DNA of 64,000 nucleotides from Lepisosteus oculatus. Taxonomy: Eukaryota; Chordata; Actinopteri; Semionotiformes; Lepisosteidae. The first letter of the stretch is position 1, and the number at the start of each line of letters is the position of its first letter. Shown one piece after another: positions 1 through 57,480 of the stretch. The translations under genes were made by a program, and so were the position numbers. Under the pieces are notes generated by a model. That model was not told the origin of the DNA and did not search any database. It worked only from the letters and a program-made list of their open reading frames with translations. The stretch lies in the NCBI RefSeq assembly GCF_040954835.1, contig NC_090723.1, forward strand, positions 6,086,001 to 6,150,000. The letters run 5' to 3'.

Positions 1-867
1 TGCTCCACAGGCAGCAAATCCTATTGGAAAAGTGAGGTGACATTTCGTATCGGGGACTGAAAATAGAAAACATACTCCATTCCACAGTCCTGAGATCGTT
101 TTCCACAAGTTGTTGTGTGTGATATTACTTTACTATCAGTAGGGAAACCAGATGTAAAATGCAGATTGTTTAACACAGCGTTTATTTAAAGAAATAAAAA
201 GAACATTTTGAAAGCAGCAGCAGCACAGATGTTCCTGACCAGAGATGGAAAAGGGGAATGCTATGCTCTCAATCATTGACAGGTCCCATCTCAAGAGGGA
301 TTCCGTTTTTTTTTGGGGTGGGGGGGGGGGTTTGGCTTGGCTTCTTTTATTCCACATGACTTGAATGAAGCTCGAGTTTTCTCGACAAATCTGCCTCACA
401 GAAGGCTTGCCCTCCTGCTTCACGAGCAGCAGGGCAAAGATTCACGGCCAGGAAAAAAGCTCCTGATTTTTCTTTTATTTCAGCTGGAACTAAATCAGCA
501 GCTTATTTAGATGATGTAGCATTTGAGGCGAATCAGTCCCAGGTGAAAGGCATTGGTGGAAATAGGTCACTGCATTGTCCCGTTTCCACTCAAGATGGTA
601 GATGTGCTACACTTCTACCTGTTGAACCTACCTCTCAGTGCAGGTTATGTTTTTCATACTCCACTATGGTAGTCCGTATACCTTTCCTTACCCTGCCTGG
701 TCTTTTTATTTTCAAAATCACAAGTAACATAAAATGAACATGTGCAAGCAGTGGGAGCTCATACAGAAAAGAAAAATGGGAAATCAGGTTTACAGGAGGA
801 GAAGAAGGCACCCAATAACTGTTTTACGATTTTTGTACTGCCAAAATGAAACCTAACAAAACTGCTT

Positions 868-1070
868 TTGGTGAGGAACAAGTAAAGACTTATTCTATGC
901 TGAGAAGAAAAGAAGCACAACGTTTCGTCTGGGGAGCCTTCTTCGGGTGTAAGGACACTTGAAAGGCTCCATCCCTCCACACCGCACCTCACCACAAGAA
1001 GGCTCCACAGCCTGAACACATGGTGTTTCTTTTCTTTACTTGTTTCTAGTTTTACTTGTTCCTTTGCACC
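868..1070. repeat. Foldback (inverted-repeat) MITE-like element
   Basis: Two arms of about 80 bases face each other around a centre of about 40 bases. The left arm (868-950) carries GGAACAAGTAAAG, then GAGAAGAAAAG, ACAACGTTTCG and GGAGCCTTCTT. The right arm (990-1070) carries the reverse complements in reverse order, ending ACTTGTTCCTTTGCACC. The arms are imperfect, so the copy is old. The same family recurs at 55148-55245 (one arm) and 57481-57642. There is no coding capacity, so it would be non-autonomous. Transposon superfamily not assigned. Confidence 0.7.
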
Positions 1071-3732
1071 TTAACCATGCAGCCGCAGCTACCTACTTGA
1101 ACTACTTCTTTTGATGGGAATTATTTCTGTGAGAGAAGCAAATGTTGTTGTGCCTGAATATTGATAGTAATTCGTGAGTCGCTGCTGAGACGATGCTGTG
1201 GGGGGCTCGTGAGTTCTGTCTCATGAGACCAGTTTGTCATATGGTTTCAAAAGTGCTGTATTACTGGACACTCTCAAAACTTACATAGGTAGATAGTGTA
1301 TTCATCTTATATGTCCATCTTTTTATGTGTCTCTCTCACTTTCTCCTGCTTCCACTGTCTCTCCACAGCCTAGACATATTCCAATACTGGGACTTTTGAA
1401 TGAGTGTGGGTAATTCTCTTGCACAACCTGAAGTAACCTACCTATATTGTTTCCTCCAGTCCCTTGGCATCTTGTTGCCTGTTTTATTTCTTGTAATGAG
1501 GGAACGCTAACTACAAGACTAGGGGTCTGTGAGAGAAACTGTTCCTGTGTTAATGACCTTCTGCGCTCCCAGACTCAAAGTCAGTGTGCTTTCACTGTAC
1601 TCAGCGTTGCAATAGAGTGCTTACTCCTTCTAAAATCCTCACAGCCTCTCTGGAGTTTGTAGTATTTAATATATTACTTTCCTTGATCTCTGGTCGCCTT
1701 CACTTATCTTGCAGACAGTTTCTTGTTTAAGTGGTGAATCACCAGTTGTTGGGGAAGAAATATATTTTTTCAAGATGAAAATCTAAAAGATGTTTGAAGT
1801 CTTTTAGAGCAACTGAAAAAGAGTCAAGGGCAATTTAGTCTGTTAAACTCTAGGATTATTGATTCAAGGATGTCACTGAGCCAGCTTTTAAGCGCTCTTG
1901 TGAAATCAGCATGGCTTAATGATTTTGCTACATTTCTTTATTGAGAAGTGTCTCCTTCTTCTTTGCTTAGTCTCTTAGCTGGAGCAGTGCACACATTTGA
2001 CCTTTACCTTCACCACAGTCTTTAAAGGAAGGATGGAAGGAAGTTGTATACGGTGCTTTTATCATGCTAGGGGTAACGAAATAACTCCAGATCTGACATG
2101 CAGAGCAATATTGTACATAAGTTTTTTTGTAAAAAAACAATCTTTACAATCTTGAAATGAGACGACTTGAAAAGGGTCTTCAAAATTGACTCATAAAATG
2201 GTTCAGGAGGCTAGATTAATTTAGGCAGGTCTGTTGCAGCCTTGGTGCCACTCTCCCCCATATTCAATCGTTCTCAGTGTTTTCTGCAGTGTTAAATCAT
2301 CTCTCATGTAATGTGTACATAGTGTCCTTCAGTGCCCCACTCCGGTCCCCTGAGGAATCCCACACAAAAATACTGCATGGAGTGGACATCAATCTCCAGT
2401 AAGGGCACGGTCCGGAATCTACTACAATGACACCCCTGTTGAAAATATCGGACCAGCTGACCTAGGGGATTACTGCATTCTCAGCAATGAAAAAAGATCC
2501 CAAAGGCACATGTGAAAAGAACAAGAAAGTATATTTTGGACTATGAACAATAAGCACTTCTTTGTGTCAAGTCATAGTTGTCTGGAACTAACCTTCCAGC
2601 CACGTTATTAAAACCATTTTTAACAGGTAAAGTCTGTTAAAGTCTTTAACGGGTATTCGGATTATTAGATCATCTGATCAATAAGATGCCAACACCTGAA
2701 TGAGCAAGCTGCATTAAACAGGCTTCCTTGTTTATGTACTGTAACTTCCCTTCAATCAAAAACACCTAAATCCTGCACAAGAATGACAACAGAAGCTCCC
2801 ACATACAAAATAATCAGTGTCTGTGTAATAGCCTAAGGTGCTTCCATTTTGTTAAACTGCAGTAAAGGAGTTTGGGGTCTATTTACACATTCTTTACATG
2901 TGAAACTCTTGCACTATTGAAATGAATCTTTATAGCTGATGAAAATGAGGCCATAACAGATATTAAAAAAAATATGCAGTTACAGCAGAATTTTAGAGAG
3001 CAAAACGCACTTAATAACCCCCGCCCACGCATGTAACACACAAACACACACACATGTTCCATAATCCAATTTCTGGATACCACATCCTAGTTGCCAATGC
3101 AAGAGTCACTTTCGGCCTTTGCTCTTATTTATTTATTGCTTTTAGTTTTCAAGATTTAGCCCCGCTGATCCTCAATATGTTTTCAATCGGACTGAGTGAG
3201 TCAAGCGAGGATCTGTGGCTAAAGCTCTAATGGGAAGCAGCCCTGCGGTTTCCCTGCCAGGTTAATACAGTGCTGAGAGGGGAGAGCAATTCAGGGCCTG
3301 GTCAGCCCACCTGAACCCAGCAAAAGCACAAGAACCAGCTGCATGTGCTGCTGATCCATCTTCCCACGCTTCGTGCTAGAAGACATCCTTTCAACAGCAG
3401 AGCCGGGACTCTCCAGCCGGTGCAATTGTGAACTGCAAAGGAGAGACGTAGCGTGGGGCAGGCCATATCAAATCTTGCTTCAGCTATTTATTGCTTTATG
3501 AAAACTGTCTGTTTTTCTTTTTTTCTGGGTTTTCTGGGATAAAAAATAGGATTGCACAACTTTCTTATAATAATGTTATGATTAGTTTCTTCCTTTTAAA
3601 AAAAAGTAGGGGGATTGTTCATGTTATGGTAGTTGACTGTTAGTTTCTGAGCAATAAATTTGCACATATCTCCAAGAATCACTAATCATCACTTCCCAGT
3701 CATAGTTGTTTTGAATAACATAAGCAATTTTA

Positions 3733-3845
3733 CAAAGGAGACGAGGCCACTTGGCCAGTCTAGTGTTTAATTGATCTGTGAATCTCATTTAGCCATTTTC
3801 TGAAACAAGTTAGGGTATTGGCTTCAACCATGTGGCTGGGTGTTT
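3733..3845 (+). repeat. Old interspersed repeat, GAGGCCATTC family, fragment
   Basis: The block with GAGGCCACTTGGCC, a TTGATC-like stretch, AATCTCATTTAGCC and TTGGCTTCAACCATGTGGCTGGG follows the same order of motifs as the better copies at 14380-14615, 31438-31530 and 33015-33340. The family is common in fish and shark genomes as far as I recall, but I cannot name it with certainty. Strongly diverged. Confidence 0.5.
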
Positions 3846-6346
3846 AGGGATGCATTTTCACAAAGTGGAAGCAGAAACAAATACACGCAGTGCATGGTTT
3901 TTCGCCATGCTCTCTAACATATACAGTATGAGTTTGAAACATACTGTACAGTGTTTGACAAATCTGGCTTTTCATTAACAGATAGCCATTGTCATATTGG
4001 GCTTTACAGCTGCAATATTGGAAAGCAGTGAAAAAAAAGCATGCAAGTCATGTCTAGGAACTCTTCAAACAAATATATCTAAAAACCTTTTGGCATGTAC
4101 TGCGCTTTTAACAGTAAAGTACAGAAGTGAGAGTAGTTAATAAAAAGCTTCTTCCTTAAGGTTTGCTAGAGGAAGAATGATTTTCACAGGTGCAAGTTAA
4201 CTAGGTTTCACAAATCTCCTTCTCTTTGTTCCTTAAAATTGCATTTCTAATGGGATGAACCAACAACCAGGCCAGGATTAAAATGTAGTTCCAAAACTTC
4301 AGTGTAAATTTAATGCAATTGATTACTTTAGGCAACATGCCTATCTGTTACCATGTCATTAGTCAGATAACACTTAAAAAGGAAACCACACCTGAACTGG
4401 CAGAATTAAAGAATCACGGAGAAGAAGTACATATGAATCAACTTCAGTACTGCCTCTGTGTGCTGCAGACTCAGAAATACTGTAAATGGGTCCCAATACA
4501 AACAAAGGTTAAATTGTAGTCTGCTTCATAATTATGAAGGTCTATGCAAAAAAACGCTAAGTGCAGAAAGAGATAAGTTTAGGGATATCTGGAGCAGCCT
4601 TAAGAAGAAAGACTGAACCTGGTCTGTGGAGTTGCAATTTCCGAAGCTTCTTGGGATTTTAAAGGTCACGATCACTGCAATGGATTTAATCAAAAATGTC
4701 TCTGGTTTAACAAACAGCCTGCTTGTCAGGGCTTCTGTTGCTTGTGCGTGTGTGTACTCCATGAGTGTTCAAATGTCAAAATGTGTCATGTTTTTAAAAC
4801 AGTTTTGAAAGTTAATTCTGTTTGGGTGCTTTTACACGTTAAGAATATTAACACTTCTTATTCATGTTTTTTGTATTTCAGTTATTTTTCTGTTGAGCAT
4901 TTATAGACGTTTAACATCATGAATCTGTACAGAAACAATTCCATATGTCCATGACAACTGCGAAGATTAGGATCAGAAACAATAGCAAAGCCCTGTGTAC
5001 ACATCCTTCCTGCTGTTCACTTTATAGCTTTGCTTCTTCTGCCTTCTTTAATGGGACAGATTTGTTGTTTTTTATGATCCCTTGTTTTATCAAAAATCCT
5101 CTGCAGAGGCTCTTTGAGAGAAAAGCATGTTTGTTGTCAAGTCAGCCATCTGCCCGATGCTTCCTTCATTCCTTTTCCCATTGTTTTTTCCTTGGAGTGT
5201 GTGTTTGTGTGTGTCTGCGTAGGAGTATTGGCATTCCTCATAAACAACAGCTGCGCAGGATTTTATGAACCTGCTCCAGTTCATTTTCCTAAAATGCCAG
5301 CAGCGCCAAACCCGACTGCCTTGTACCTGTTGCCTGATGCTCACCATGAGGTTGCAATAGCGCGTCAACTTCTTGTTTTTCCGTGTCTCGTGCGTTTGAG
5401 TAGAATTTGAGAGGTTTTGGCATGACAGTCTGAAACCGCAGGTGGCGTTTCCCATCCATTTATTATGCCGTAAAACCCTGCGAAGAGGATGTTATCAAAG
5501 GTTAATGGAACAATGATGAGCCCAGGCACAGAGGTAGGGACTCTTTAGCCAAAACAGAGTAATTTTTATTAATTCCAGATATGTGAGGGTGTTGCTGTCA
5601 TCATGTGTCAATGAAGAACACGTTGACGTCATTTCTGATTATCTTGGATGTTTTGGGACGAGGCGCTTTCTTTACTCATTTTGTCCTCTTTTAACTTTAT
5701 TTCGAAGGGCTGCATTTCCATCCCCTCTCCCTTTCGTTCTGTGTGCTTTTTTCTTCTGCCCATTACCAGAAAACCTCTTATTTCTGGTAAGGGTTGTGGC
5801 ATCTCGGAAAACCCCAGTGTTTTCCTCCTAGATGTTGACCAGGGAATGGTTATGCCTGATTATTGCTAATGAGAGCAAGTCTGCTGGCAGTGCAGTGCTA
5901 GGTGTATCGGTCAGTTCATGCCCTCACCCTGGGCAGTGCACAGGGGTTTGTAGGCAGAGGGATGGTGATGTAGAGTTCATAAAGTTCAGACATCTGAAAA
6001 ATTAATTTTGCTCTTCCAGCACCACCGAGATACCTGTAAGACCAAATGAGATCAAATCAGATCATGTTTTTCTTTCTGCAGGCACGTTTGTAGAGGTTAA
6101 GACCAGTCACGTTTTATCAGGTATGGAGATGTTTGTTTTATATTTCTTCATTGTAGTGCTTCATACTTACTAGATTCATATTTTAAGGAGGTGAATTAAG
6201 TAAATCTTTAAGATGTGTAGGTTTGATAGCAAAGGCAATAAACTAGTGCAAAAATATGCCCAGAAACCCATAATCTCTGTCTGCTATTTACTGCACTGTA
6301 CCTCACAGAACAGCTGTTTTTTTATCATTACATGTGACACGCATAA

Positions 6347-6361
6347 CCACAAGGAGGCGCC
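6347..6361 (+). promoter_or_regulatory. CTCF-like motif upstream of plxdc1
   Basis: CCACAAGGAGGCGCC resembles the vertebrate CTCF core CCASYAGRKGGCRSY with one mismatch in the K position. It lies about 410 bases before the plxdc1 start codon. It is a sequence match only; occupancy is not shown. Confidence 0.3.
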
Positions 6362-6418
6362 AAATTCCTGTCCTTCTTTAGGACTTGACATCCTTTTTTT
6401 GATCTGAGAACAGAAACC

Positions 6419-6768
6419 AAAATATATAAATATATCTATATGGGTCTGTCTCTGCCCTGCTGTGATTACAGAGTGGTTTACCGGCGCCGGAGTGGAGAGA
6501 GGCAAGGCAGAGGAGGGAGATAGAGAAACAGAAAAAAATGAGAGAGAGAGAGGGAGAGAGAGAGGACACTTTCGTCTCTGAACTGCAGTGCCTCATCAGT
6601 TGTTGAGTCCCACATTTCCATGGCAACATCAGAACAGCACTGAGAGGGAGAGAGAGAGGGAAGGAACCGGACAGGATCCCTTTTAAAGTCAGAACGGAGA
6701 GAAGAAGAGGAGAGAAAGACAGAGGAGGAGAGAGGCAGTGAAGGAGCGCTGGCTGGGAGGTTCTGAAA
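6419..6768 (+). promoter_or_regulatory. plxdc1: Probable plxdc1 promoter and 5' leader, GA-rich
   Basis: A TATA-like stretch (TATATAAATATAT, about 6422-6434) precedes a GGCGCCGG box at 6483 and a long purine tract (6490-6760) rich in GAGAGA runs. The plxdc1 start codon follows at 6769. If transcription starts about 30 bases after the TATA-like stretch the leader is about 310 bases. It then contains two short upstream reading frames (6538-6606 and 6620-6643). The purine tract explains the long open frame on the opposite strand, which is not a gene. The start site is inferred; no 5' end data are available. Confidence 0.45.
6538..6606 (+). other. Upstream open reading frame in plxdc1 leader
   Basis: ATG at 6538 opens a 22-codon frame ending TGA at 6604-6606, starting in the GA repeat. 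A second uORF of 7 codons (MATSEQH) runs 6620-6643, with G at +4. Both end before the main ATG at 6769. They matter only if transcription starts upstream of 6538, which is inferred. Confidence 0.35.
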
Positions 6769-52080
<45,312 letters not shown>

Positions 52081-52404
52081 GGAGGAGGAGGAGGGGTGTG
52101 TGTGGCATGAGGAGTGCTCTACAAGTAACGGACAACAAAGTGGACCAATGCAGGGAAGATCCGGGACTGAAGTGTGGGCCTGTTCCAATCCTAGTTAGCA
52201 TCCTGCTCTCTGTCAGCAGTGGGCCTGACTCAGGGCTCCCCTGTTTCTCTCTGCACTGGTCCGCTCAGGCACTCCCAGCTCTCGTCTGGGGGCTGCTGTA
52301 AGTAAAACACCAATGACCACAAGCAAGAAAATGCATTACAATCGGGCACATGGGCAAACATTGAACAGACACTATAAATCAGCCCTCTGTTCCCCTCTAG
52401 AGAC

Positions 52405-52600
52405 TCACACCATGGGCAGCAGTGAGGAGCAGTGGTTATGGCTCTGGACATATAACTGGAACGGTGTGAGTTTGAATCCCAGGTGGAGTTACAGCTGCTG
52501 AATCCTTGATCAAGGTACATGGATTGCTTTGGTAAGCTGAGCTGTACGAACTTGGATTACTTCAGATGAAAGTGTCAGCCAAATTATTTAGTGATAAAAA
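52405..52600 (+). repeat. tRNA-derived SINE in the plxdc1 3' UTR
   Basis: Head GCAGTGAGGAGCAGTGGTTA, GGCTCTGGACATATAACTGG and B box GTTTGAATCCC; body GATCAAGGTACATGGATTGC; end GAAAGTGTCAGCCAAATTAT. This is the expected order for a fish tRNA SINE, and the most complete member of that family in the window. Confidence 0.75.
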
Positions 52601-52818
52601 AGGGAATGCACGTTATTCATCATAACTGCAATTGATGTACAGTTTGTCTTCATAAAACTGAGTTTTTTTTTAGGTGAAATCTGCATTTTGAAGTGTCTTG
52701 TTGATCACTGTCTTAACCTGCAATCTCACATCTTATTATGACATTACTCTTATCACTGACATCCTTTGAAATCTTTTATGGAAACTTTGCTCAAAACAGT
52801 ACTGGTTCTGTTGAAAGT

Positions 52819-52824
52819 AATAAA
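52819..52824 (+). terminator. plxdc1: Polyadenylation signal candidate, plxdc1
   Basis: AATAAA, first after the stop codon. No strong GT-rich element was picked out downstream, so use is uncertain. Confidence 0.4.
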
Positions 52825-53836
52825 TAGTACGTCGAGTTTTTATAAGACCTTAATAAGTTGAAAACCCTGGTTATCGTACCAGCATTAAAAAAAAATATTG
52901 TAGATATTCAGAGTGCTTGCCAAATCCTGTCAAAGTGTATGATAAATCATGACATTTATAACTTGAAGCTCTACAGTTATGAACTCTAGAAAATGATAAA
53001 CCAGATTTTCTCTTCCAACATATTCTGAAAAGTTCCATATTGTGTTTTTAAGGATTTCTAGGATGGTGAAGGTTGCTTATGGTATCAGTATTATCCTAAA
53101 GAAGACAGATCTCAAAGCATTCATTATCATGCTATGAGTTTTTGCTTCATTAGAATGTGCTAAACTCGCTCCAGGTTGAAATCATCAGTGTGGTTTAATT
53201 TTCAGGCAGGTCATAGGGGAATACTATTAAAGGCATATACAGTCTATATATTATGTATATATTAATGGGGGAGTTCTGCAAAGTGTATTATGCACGTGAT
53301 CACAAATGCAGTGACAACCTAGAGACTTTTGAGATGAGAGCTGTTGATTTTAGCTTGGTTGAACAGCATTGCCTTCTGCTCCCCTGGGGAATACTGAGGG
53401 AGAACCATCAGGGTCTGAGCTACATGTTTATCTGACATACCGAGCAACTAGCGCACATCATTCTCATCTCGTACTGTGACAAAGCAGCCCGCCCTCATTC
53501 TTCTTATTCCTGGAGATTGATCAGAGGGAAGATGTTACATGGTTGCTCCTAAAAAGCCTCTGTTTGTAGAGCAGAATGAGCCTCAGACACTGGTGATGGC
53601 TGGTCCAGGTCCCAGTTACACTGCTTGTATCCAGGCACTCCCTGTAGCCTGGCAGTGCTGTCCTGGGCACTGCCAAGATATTCATTTTCAATAATGCGCA
53701 ATAGACTCCAACTCTGCTGCTCGGCGTCAATGTGGTTGCCCTTGCCAGGGGCAAGCTGTGCTGGCACACGAGAGTCGGGAGTGAGGCTGGTTCTTTGCTC
53801 ACCGCTTAGTGTCATCTGTCTCCATTTTGGTACACC

Positions 53837-54009
53837 AGGGCTGTCCAACCCTGCGTATCTGAAAGGTCCTCAGAGCAGCTCCCGAAGAGCTGAGCAAAAG
53901 CTGTCAAATTGATCTGCTTGACCAGTTAGTTTAGTTCATTAAGGCCTGAGCTGGCATGAAACTCTGTGGGCACACCGCCTCCCCAGGACCGGGCTTGGAC
54001 ACTCCTGTG
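53837..54009. mobile_element. Non-autonomous hAT-like MITE, 173 bases
   Basis: The left end CAGGGCTGTCCAACCCTG and the right end, read inward as CAGGAGTGTCCAAGCCCGGT, form imperfect terminal inverted repeats starting CAGG, as in hAT elements. No convincing 8-base target duplication remains. No transposase. Related fragments lie elsewhere in the window. Confidence 0.5.
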
Positions 54010-55147
54010 ACCAGCGCTGAAAATCGCTCAACAGTGAAAAAAGCTTAAAAGACTCGTGAGAGACTTGTGTTTCTCCTGGGTGTCTGTCGGTTCAGTCAGG
54101 AGGCACAGCGGAGCCGCGGCACGAAGGTTAAATTAGGCTTGGCAATTTTATTAATATATGGGTTGACAAAACATGCTGAATCCTAAAAAATATTGAAGAG
54201 CTGGGGTTATAGGTACTCATAACTACTGTAACTAACTTGCTCAATATAATTAATTTGGATCTGGATTAGAACAGACCACAAGGAATGTGCCGCAATTCAG
54301 CAAAGAGCTTATGGTACTTCCTGGTTATCACAGTGCAAGATCACAGGACTACTGCACCTCTTTACTCCCTCTTACAGGGATGTACACCTGAGGGTCTTAT
54401 TGGGGGAGCCTGGTACCATTGTTTAGTTTCACAGTGGGATGTGAACATTCAAACCACACACACACACAAAAATATATTGTGAATATATCACATCTTTAAG
54501 GCAATATGAAATAAAGAGAAAAAATGTGAGAAAAATATATAGCCAAATTCTTTGATGTATTTTATTTTTAAGCAGAGAGCTCATTGCTGGGAAGAATAGG
54601 TCGCAGTTTCCCCTGGAAGAGGCCCTTTCTGTGGGCACTCCAAGCTGGGACTATCTGAGCTCTGTAATTAAAAGTGCAAGGATACAAAGTGACATTCATC
54701 CGCTATAACAGTATTGTATAAAAGAGTAAATATGTTAAGAAAATAAATCAATAAATGATTTCCTGATTTAAAAAAAAAAGATTGAGTACATCTTTGTGAT
54801 GTCTGTTGTGCTCTGGTGATTGTTCGTATCCTTCTGCATATCGGGTGCTAATCCATCACTTAATTTTGGGATTTTTGGAGCTGGCAAGCACATGACTACA
54901 GTGTACATGCCAGCCCATGTGGCTGTCTCTCTCATCCGTACGGTAACATGCAGGAACCACACGGCCACATGGAAACATGAGATGCTGGCATGTTCAGAGA
55001 ACTCCCTTCCCCAAGGGCGTGTGACCACCGGGCCGGTCTTGATTTGGGTGGCAGAAAACTGGTTTTCAATCCAGCTGAGCTGTAAATCACAAGGGCAGGC
55101 TGATGCCTTTAACTGATCTGCTCGCCGAGTCTTTTGGTTCGGGCAGG

Positions 55148-55245
55148 GAGCTGTGTCAGCATGCAGCTTTGCAGCAGTTTGCAAAGGAGCAGGTGAAGAT
55201 TTTTTCCATGCTGAAAGGAAAAGAAAAGAGACACAAGAGACTTGC
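55148..55245. repeat. Foldback-family element, single arm
   Basis: GAGCTGTGTCAGCATGCAG, TTTGCAAAGGAGCAGGTGAA and TTCCATGCTGAAAGGAAAAG match the left arm and flank of the element at 57481 and the arms at 868-1070. Confidence 0.5.
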
Positions 55246-56176
55246 GGTCTACTTGTTACTGCACTCAGGCCACATTTAAAAAAAATATTTGTCCTCAAGA
55301 ATACTGTTTCTGCCAACTTTGGCATATATAACGTCCTGAACTTGCTGAGCGTTCTTTGTGACTAAAAACTTCATAGGTGAATCTATAATAAACACAGTTG
55401 AGAATGACAATACAACACAGAAACATATGCCCCAAACATAATATTGAAATGAATTAGCCTGTGATTAAGAACTTGGCTGGAGCAAAAACATGGAGAGACA
55501 GTGGTCCCCTCCAGGATCAGGACTGGGAACCATTGAGCTAGAGTATCTCCACTGCTCATTAAATAGGCACCTAGTGTCAAATTGGGCTTTTATGTTGAAT
55601 TGAAAAACAGGGTGTCAGCTTTCTGGGGTTGAACTGGTTCAGTGAGTGCTGTTTAGGTTTTTACTGTGTAGCTTCATCCAGTTGGCAAATACTAGTTTCC
55701 TACGGCATGACTTTGGAGAGGATCAAACGATATAAGATATTAAAAATGCAGATCTAGTCCAGTGGGAAAGAAATGATCTTGTCTTATTTTTTCTTGAATT
55801 CCACTGTTATGCTGTAGATTTCACTCTCCATGGCTGTAACGTTAAGTGGGATTTTAATCACTACTTAAATAGCCCTAGTCTACATTTCATGGGAGCCTTA
55901 AATATCTGTGGATGTTTTTTAAAGGGGTGGAAATCACTGATTTTTAAAAAAAGCTTAGCATTACAAATACCATTTTCTACAACAGTGATTACGACTAGAA
56001 TTATAATGACTGTCTTTAGAAATGACCGCAGAGGCATGAAACTAAAAAAGCACACTAAATTCCTGTCCTACTATAAACCCTGGGTCTTTCATCCTCCCGC
56101 TATAACAAGGCCCACGTGTTTCCGAGCGAAACAGTCCATCAGAGCGGACGGGTGTGGCTGAGCCAAGAGAGGCACG

Positions 56177-56754
56177 CCCAGTCGACAGCACGACAACCTG
56201 GGGGTGCTGCAGACCCCCCGGCCCAGTCGACAGCACGACAACCTGGGGGTGCTGCAGACCCCCCGGCCCAGTCGACAGCACGACAACCTGGGGGTGCTGC
56301 AGACCCCCCGGCCCGGACACAGGGCAGCTCCTACACGATCTGGGGGTGCTGCAGACCCCCCGGCCCGGACACAGGGCAGCTCCTACACGATCTGGGGGTG
56401 CTGCAGACCCCCCGGCCCGGACACAGGGCAGCTCCTACACGATCTGGGGGTGCTGCAGACCCCCCGGCCCGGACACAGGGCAGCTCCTACACGATCTGGG
56501 GGTGCTGCAGACCCCCCAGTCTGGACACAGGGCAGCTCCTACACGATCTGGGGGTGCTGCAGACCCCCCAGTGTCGACATAGGCAGCTCCTACACAATCT
56601 GGGGGTACTGCTGACCCCCGGCCCGGACACAGGGCAGCTCCTACACAATCTGGGGGTACTGCAGACCCCCCAGTGTCGACACAGGGCAGCTCCTACAAAA
56701 TCTGGGGGTGCTGCAGACCCCCCAGTGTCGACACAGGGCAGCTCCTACACAATC
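56177..56754 (+). repeat. Minisatellite, 3 units of 45 and 9 units of 51-52 bases
   Basis: The first three units start at 56177, 56222 and 56267, each 45 bases with CAGTCGACAGCACGACAACC. Nine further units carry GACACAGGGCAGCTCCTACA, with that motif's CAGCTC at 56325, 56377, 56429, 56481, 56533, 56584, 56635, 56687 and 56739. Almost every unit ends CTGGGGGTGCTGCAGACCCC, with the arms GGGGGT/ACCCCC able to form a hairpin with a seven-base loop. The array is GC-rich and nearly stop-free in all three + frames, which explains overlapping frames of 136-229 codons. These are repeat artefacts, not proteins. Confidence 0.92.
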
Positions 56755-57219
56755 ACGGACTGCTGTATTTTTGATCACACTGCTGACCCTCTCGCAAACA
56801 TCTGAAGGTGGGAGCCTCAGATAGAACAAGGTTTGAGGTGGGTAACTGAGGAAAGATCCTCCTGAATTCTGAGTGCAATCAAATGTACTGCACAGCTGCG
56901 TAAATGTATTAAAGCCAAAATCCTTGTCCAATTAGCACTACCTTGTACATACCAAACCTGAACGGATTACGCTTTTGCCTGAGCTAAATCAGGCAAATAA
57001 AAAGGTCATTATAGACCATTACACAATGTACACATTGTTAGCTCCTCAGTACAGGAGCGTGCGTGGGGAATTGTCATCATAAGCAGTTACCTGCCTTGGG
57101 CGTTTAGGGGGCCAGGGAGCTGAAATTATCTTGGTTCCCTGTTCTGGGAGCCCTGAGAATTACTCGGGATGTGGTCATGGAAGGTGGGAGTGAGGGTGTT
57201 CTTTCATTTGTTGGTCGAA

Positions 57220-57237
57220 AGCGCCTCCTTCTGGTAG
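57220..57237 (-). promoter_or_regulatory. CTCF-like motif, intergenic
   Basis: The - strand reads TACCAGAAGGAGGCGCT, close to the CTCF core with an A in the K position. Confidence 0.3.
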
Positions 57238-57480
57238 TACTGCGTTAAAGCGAGCGCAGTGATGAGAAATAGTGTACTGTAGGTAGCAGTTAAGAGTCCG
57301 CTAGGATACTGCATTATCAGCGCAGTTCCGTAACCTTTTTGAAACCCTTTGACCACTCTTAGACGGATTGGGTCGTCCTCTTGATCTTTACAGCGCATGG
57401 AGTTTATAAGTTAGTTTCAACGCTGTTGCGTGCCAGCGGGTGAAGTCGTAGTATCCTGCATTTAGTTCAGGTTGGGAGCT

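Larger units (their letters stand above)
1..6450. other. Upstream intergenic DNA, no gene supported
   Basis: I see no exon with recognisable protein similarity on either strand. The short open frames are AT-rich or low complexity and lack family motifs. Contents that can be named are a foldback repeat (868-1070), a fragment of an old interspersed repeat (3733-3845), simple tracts such as the T/G run near 308-330 and the GT-rich stretch near 5200-5220, and a CTCF-like motif at 6347-6361. In human the gene on this side of PLXDC1 is, from memory, ARL5C; no trace of it was recognised here. Confidence 0.6.
52081..52840 (+). other. plxdc1: Probable plxdc1 3' UTR
   Basis: The first AATAAA after the stop codon is at 52819-52824, giving a UTR of roughly 760 bases. 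A SINE (52405-52600) lies within it. Longer transcripts ending at other AATAAA sites (about 54511, 54745) cannot be excluded. No cDNA evidence. Confidence 0.45.

Noticed and set aside
54768..55325. A 185-codon - strand frame in the intergenic region
   Set aside because: No recognisable domain; it overlaps a foldback-family repeat arm at 55148-55245.
56116..56805. Open frames of 229, 142 and 136 codons with repeated GAADPP and CCRPPGP words
   Set aside because: They overlap in all three frames of the minisatellite. Units of 52 bases are not a multiple of three, so the frames shift from unit to unit; no start context or conservation.
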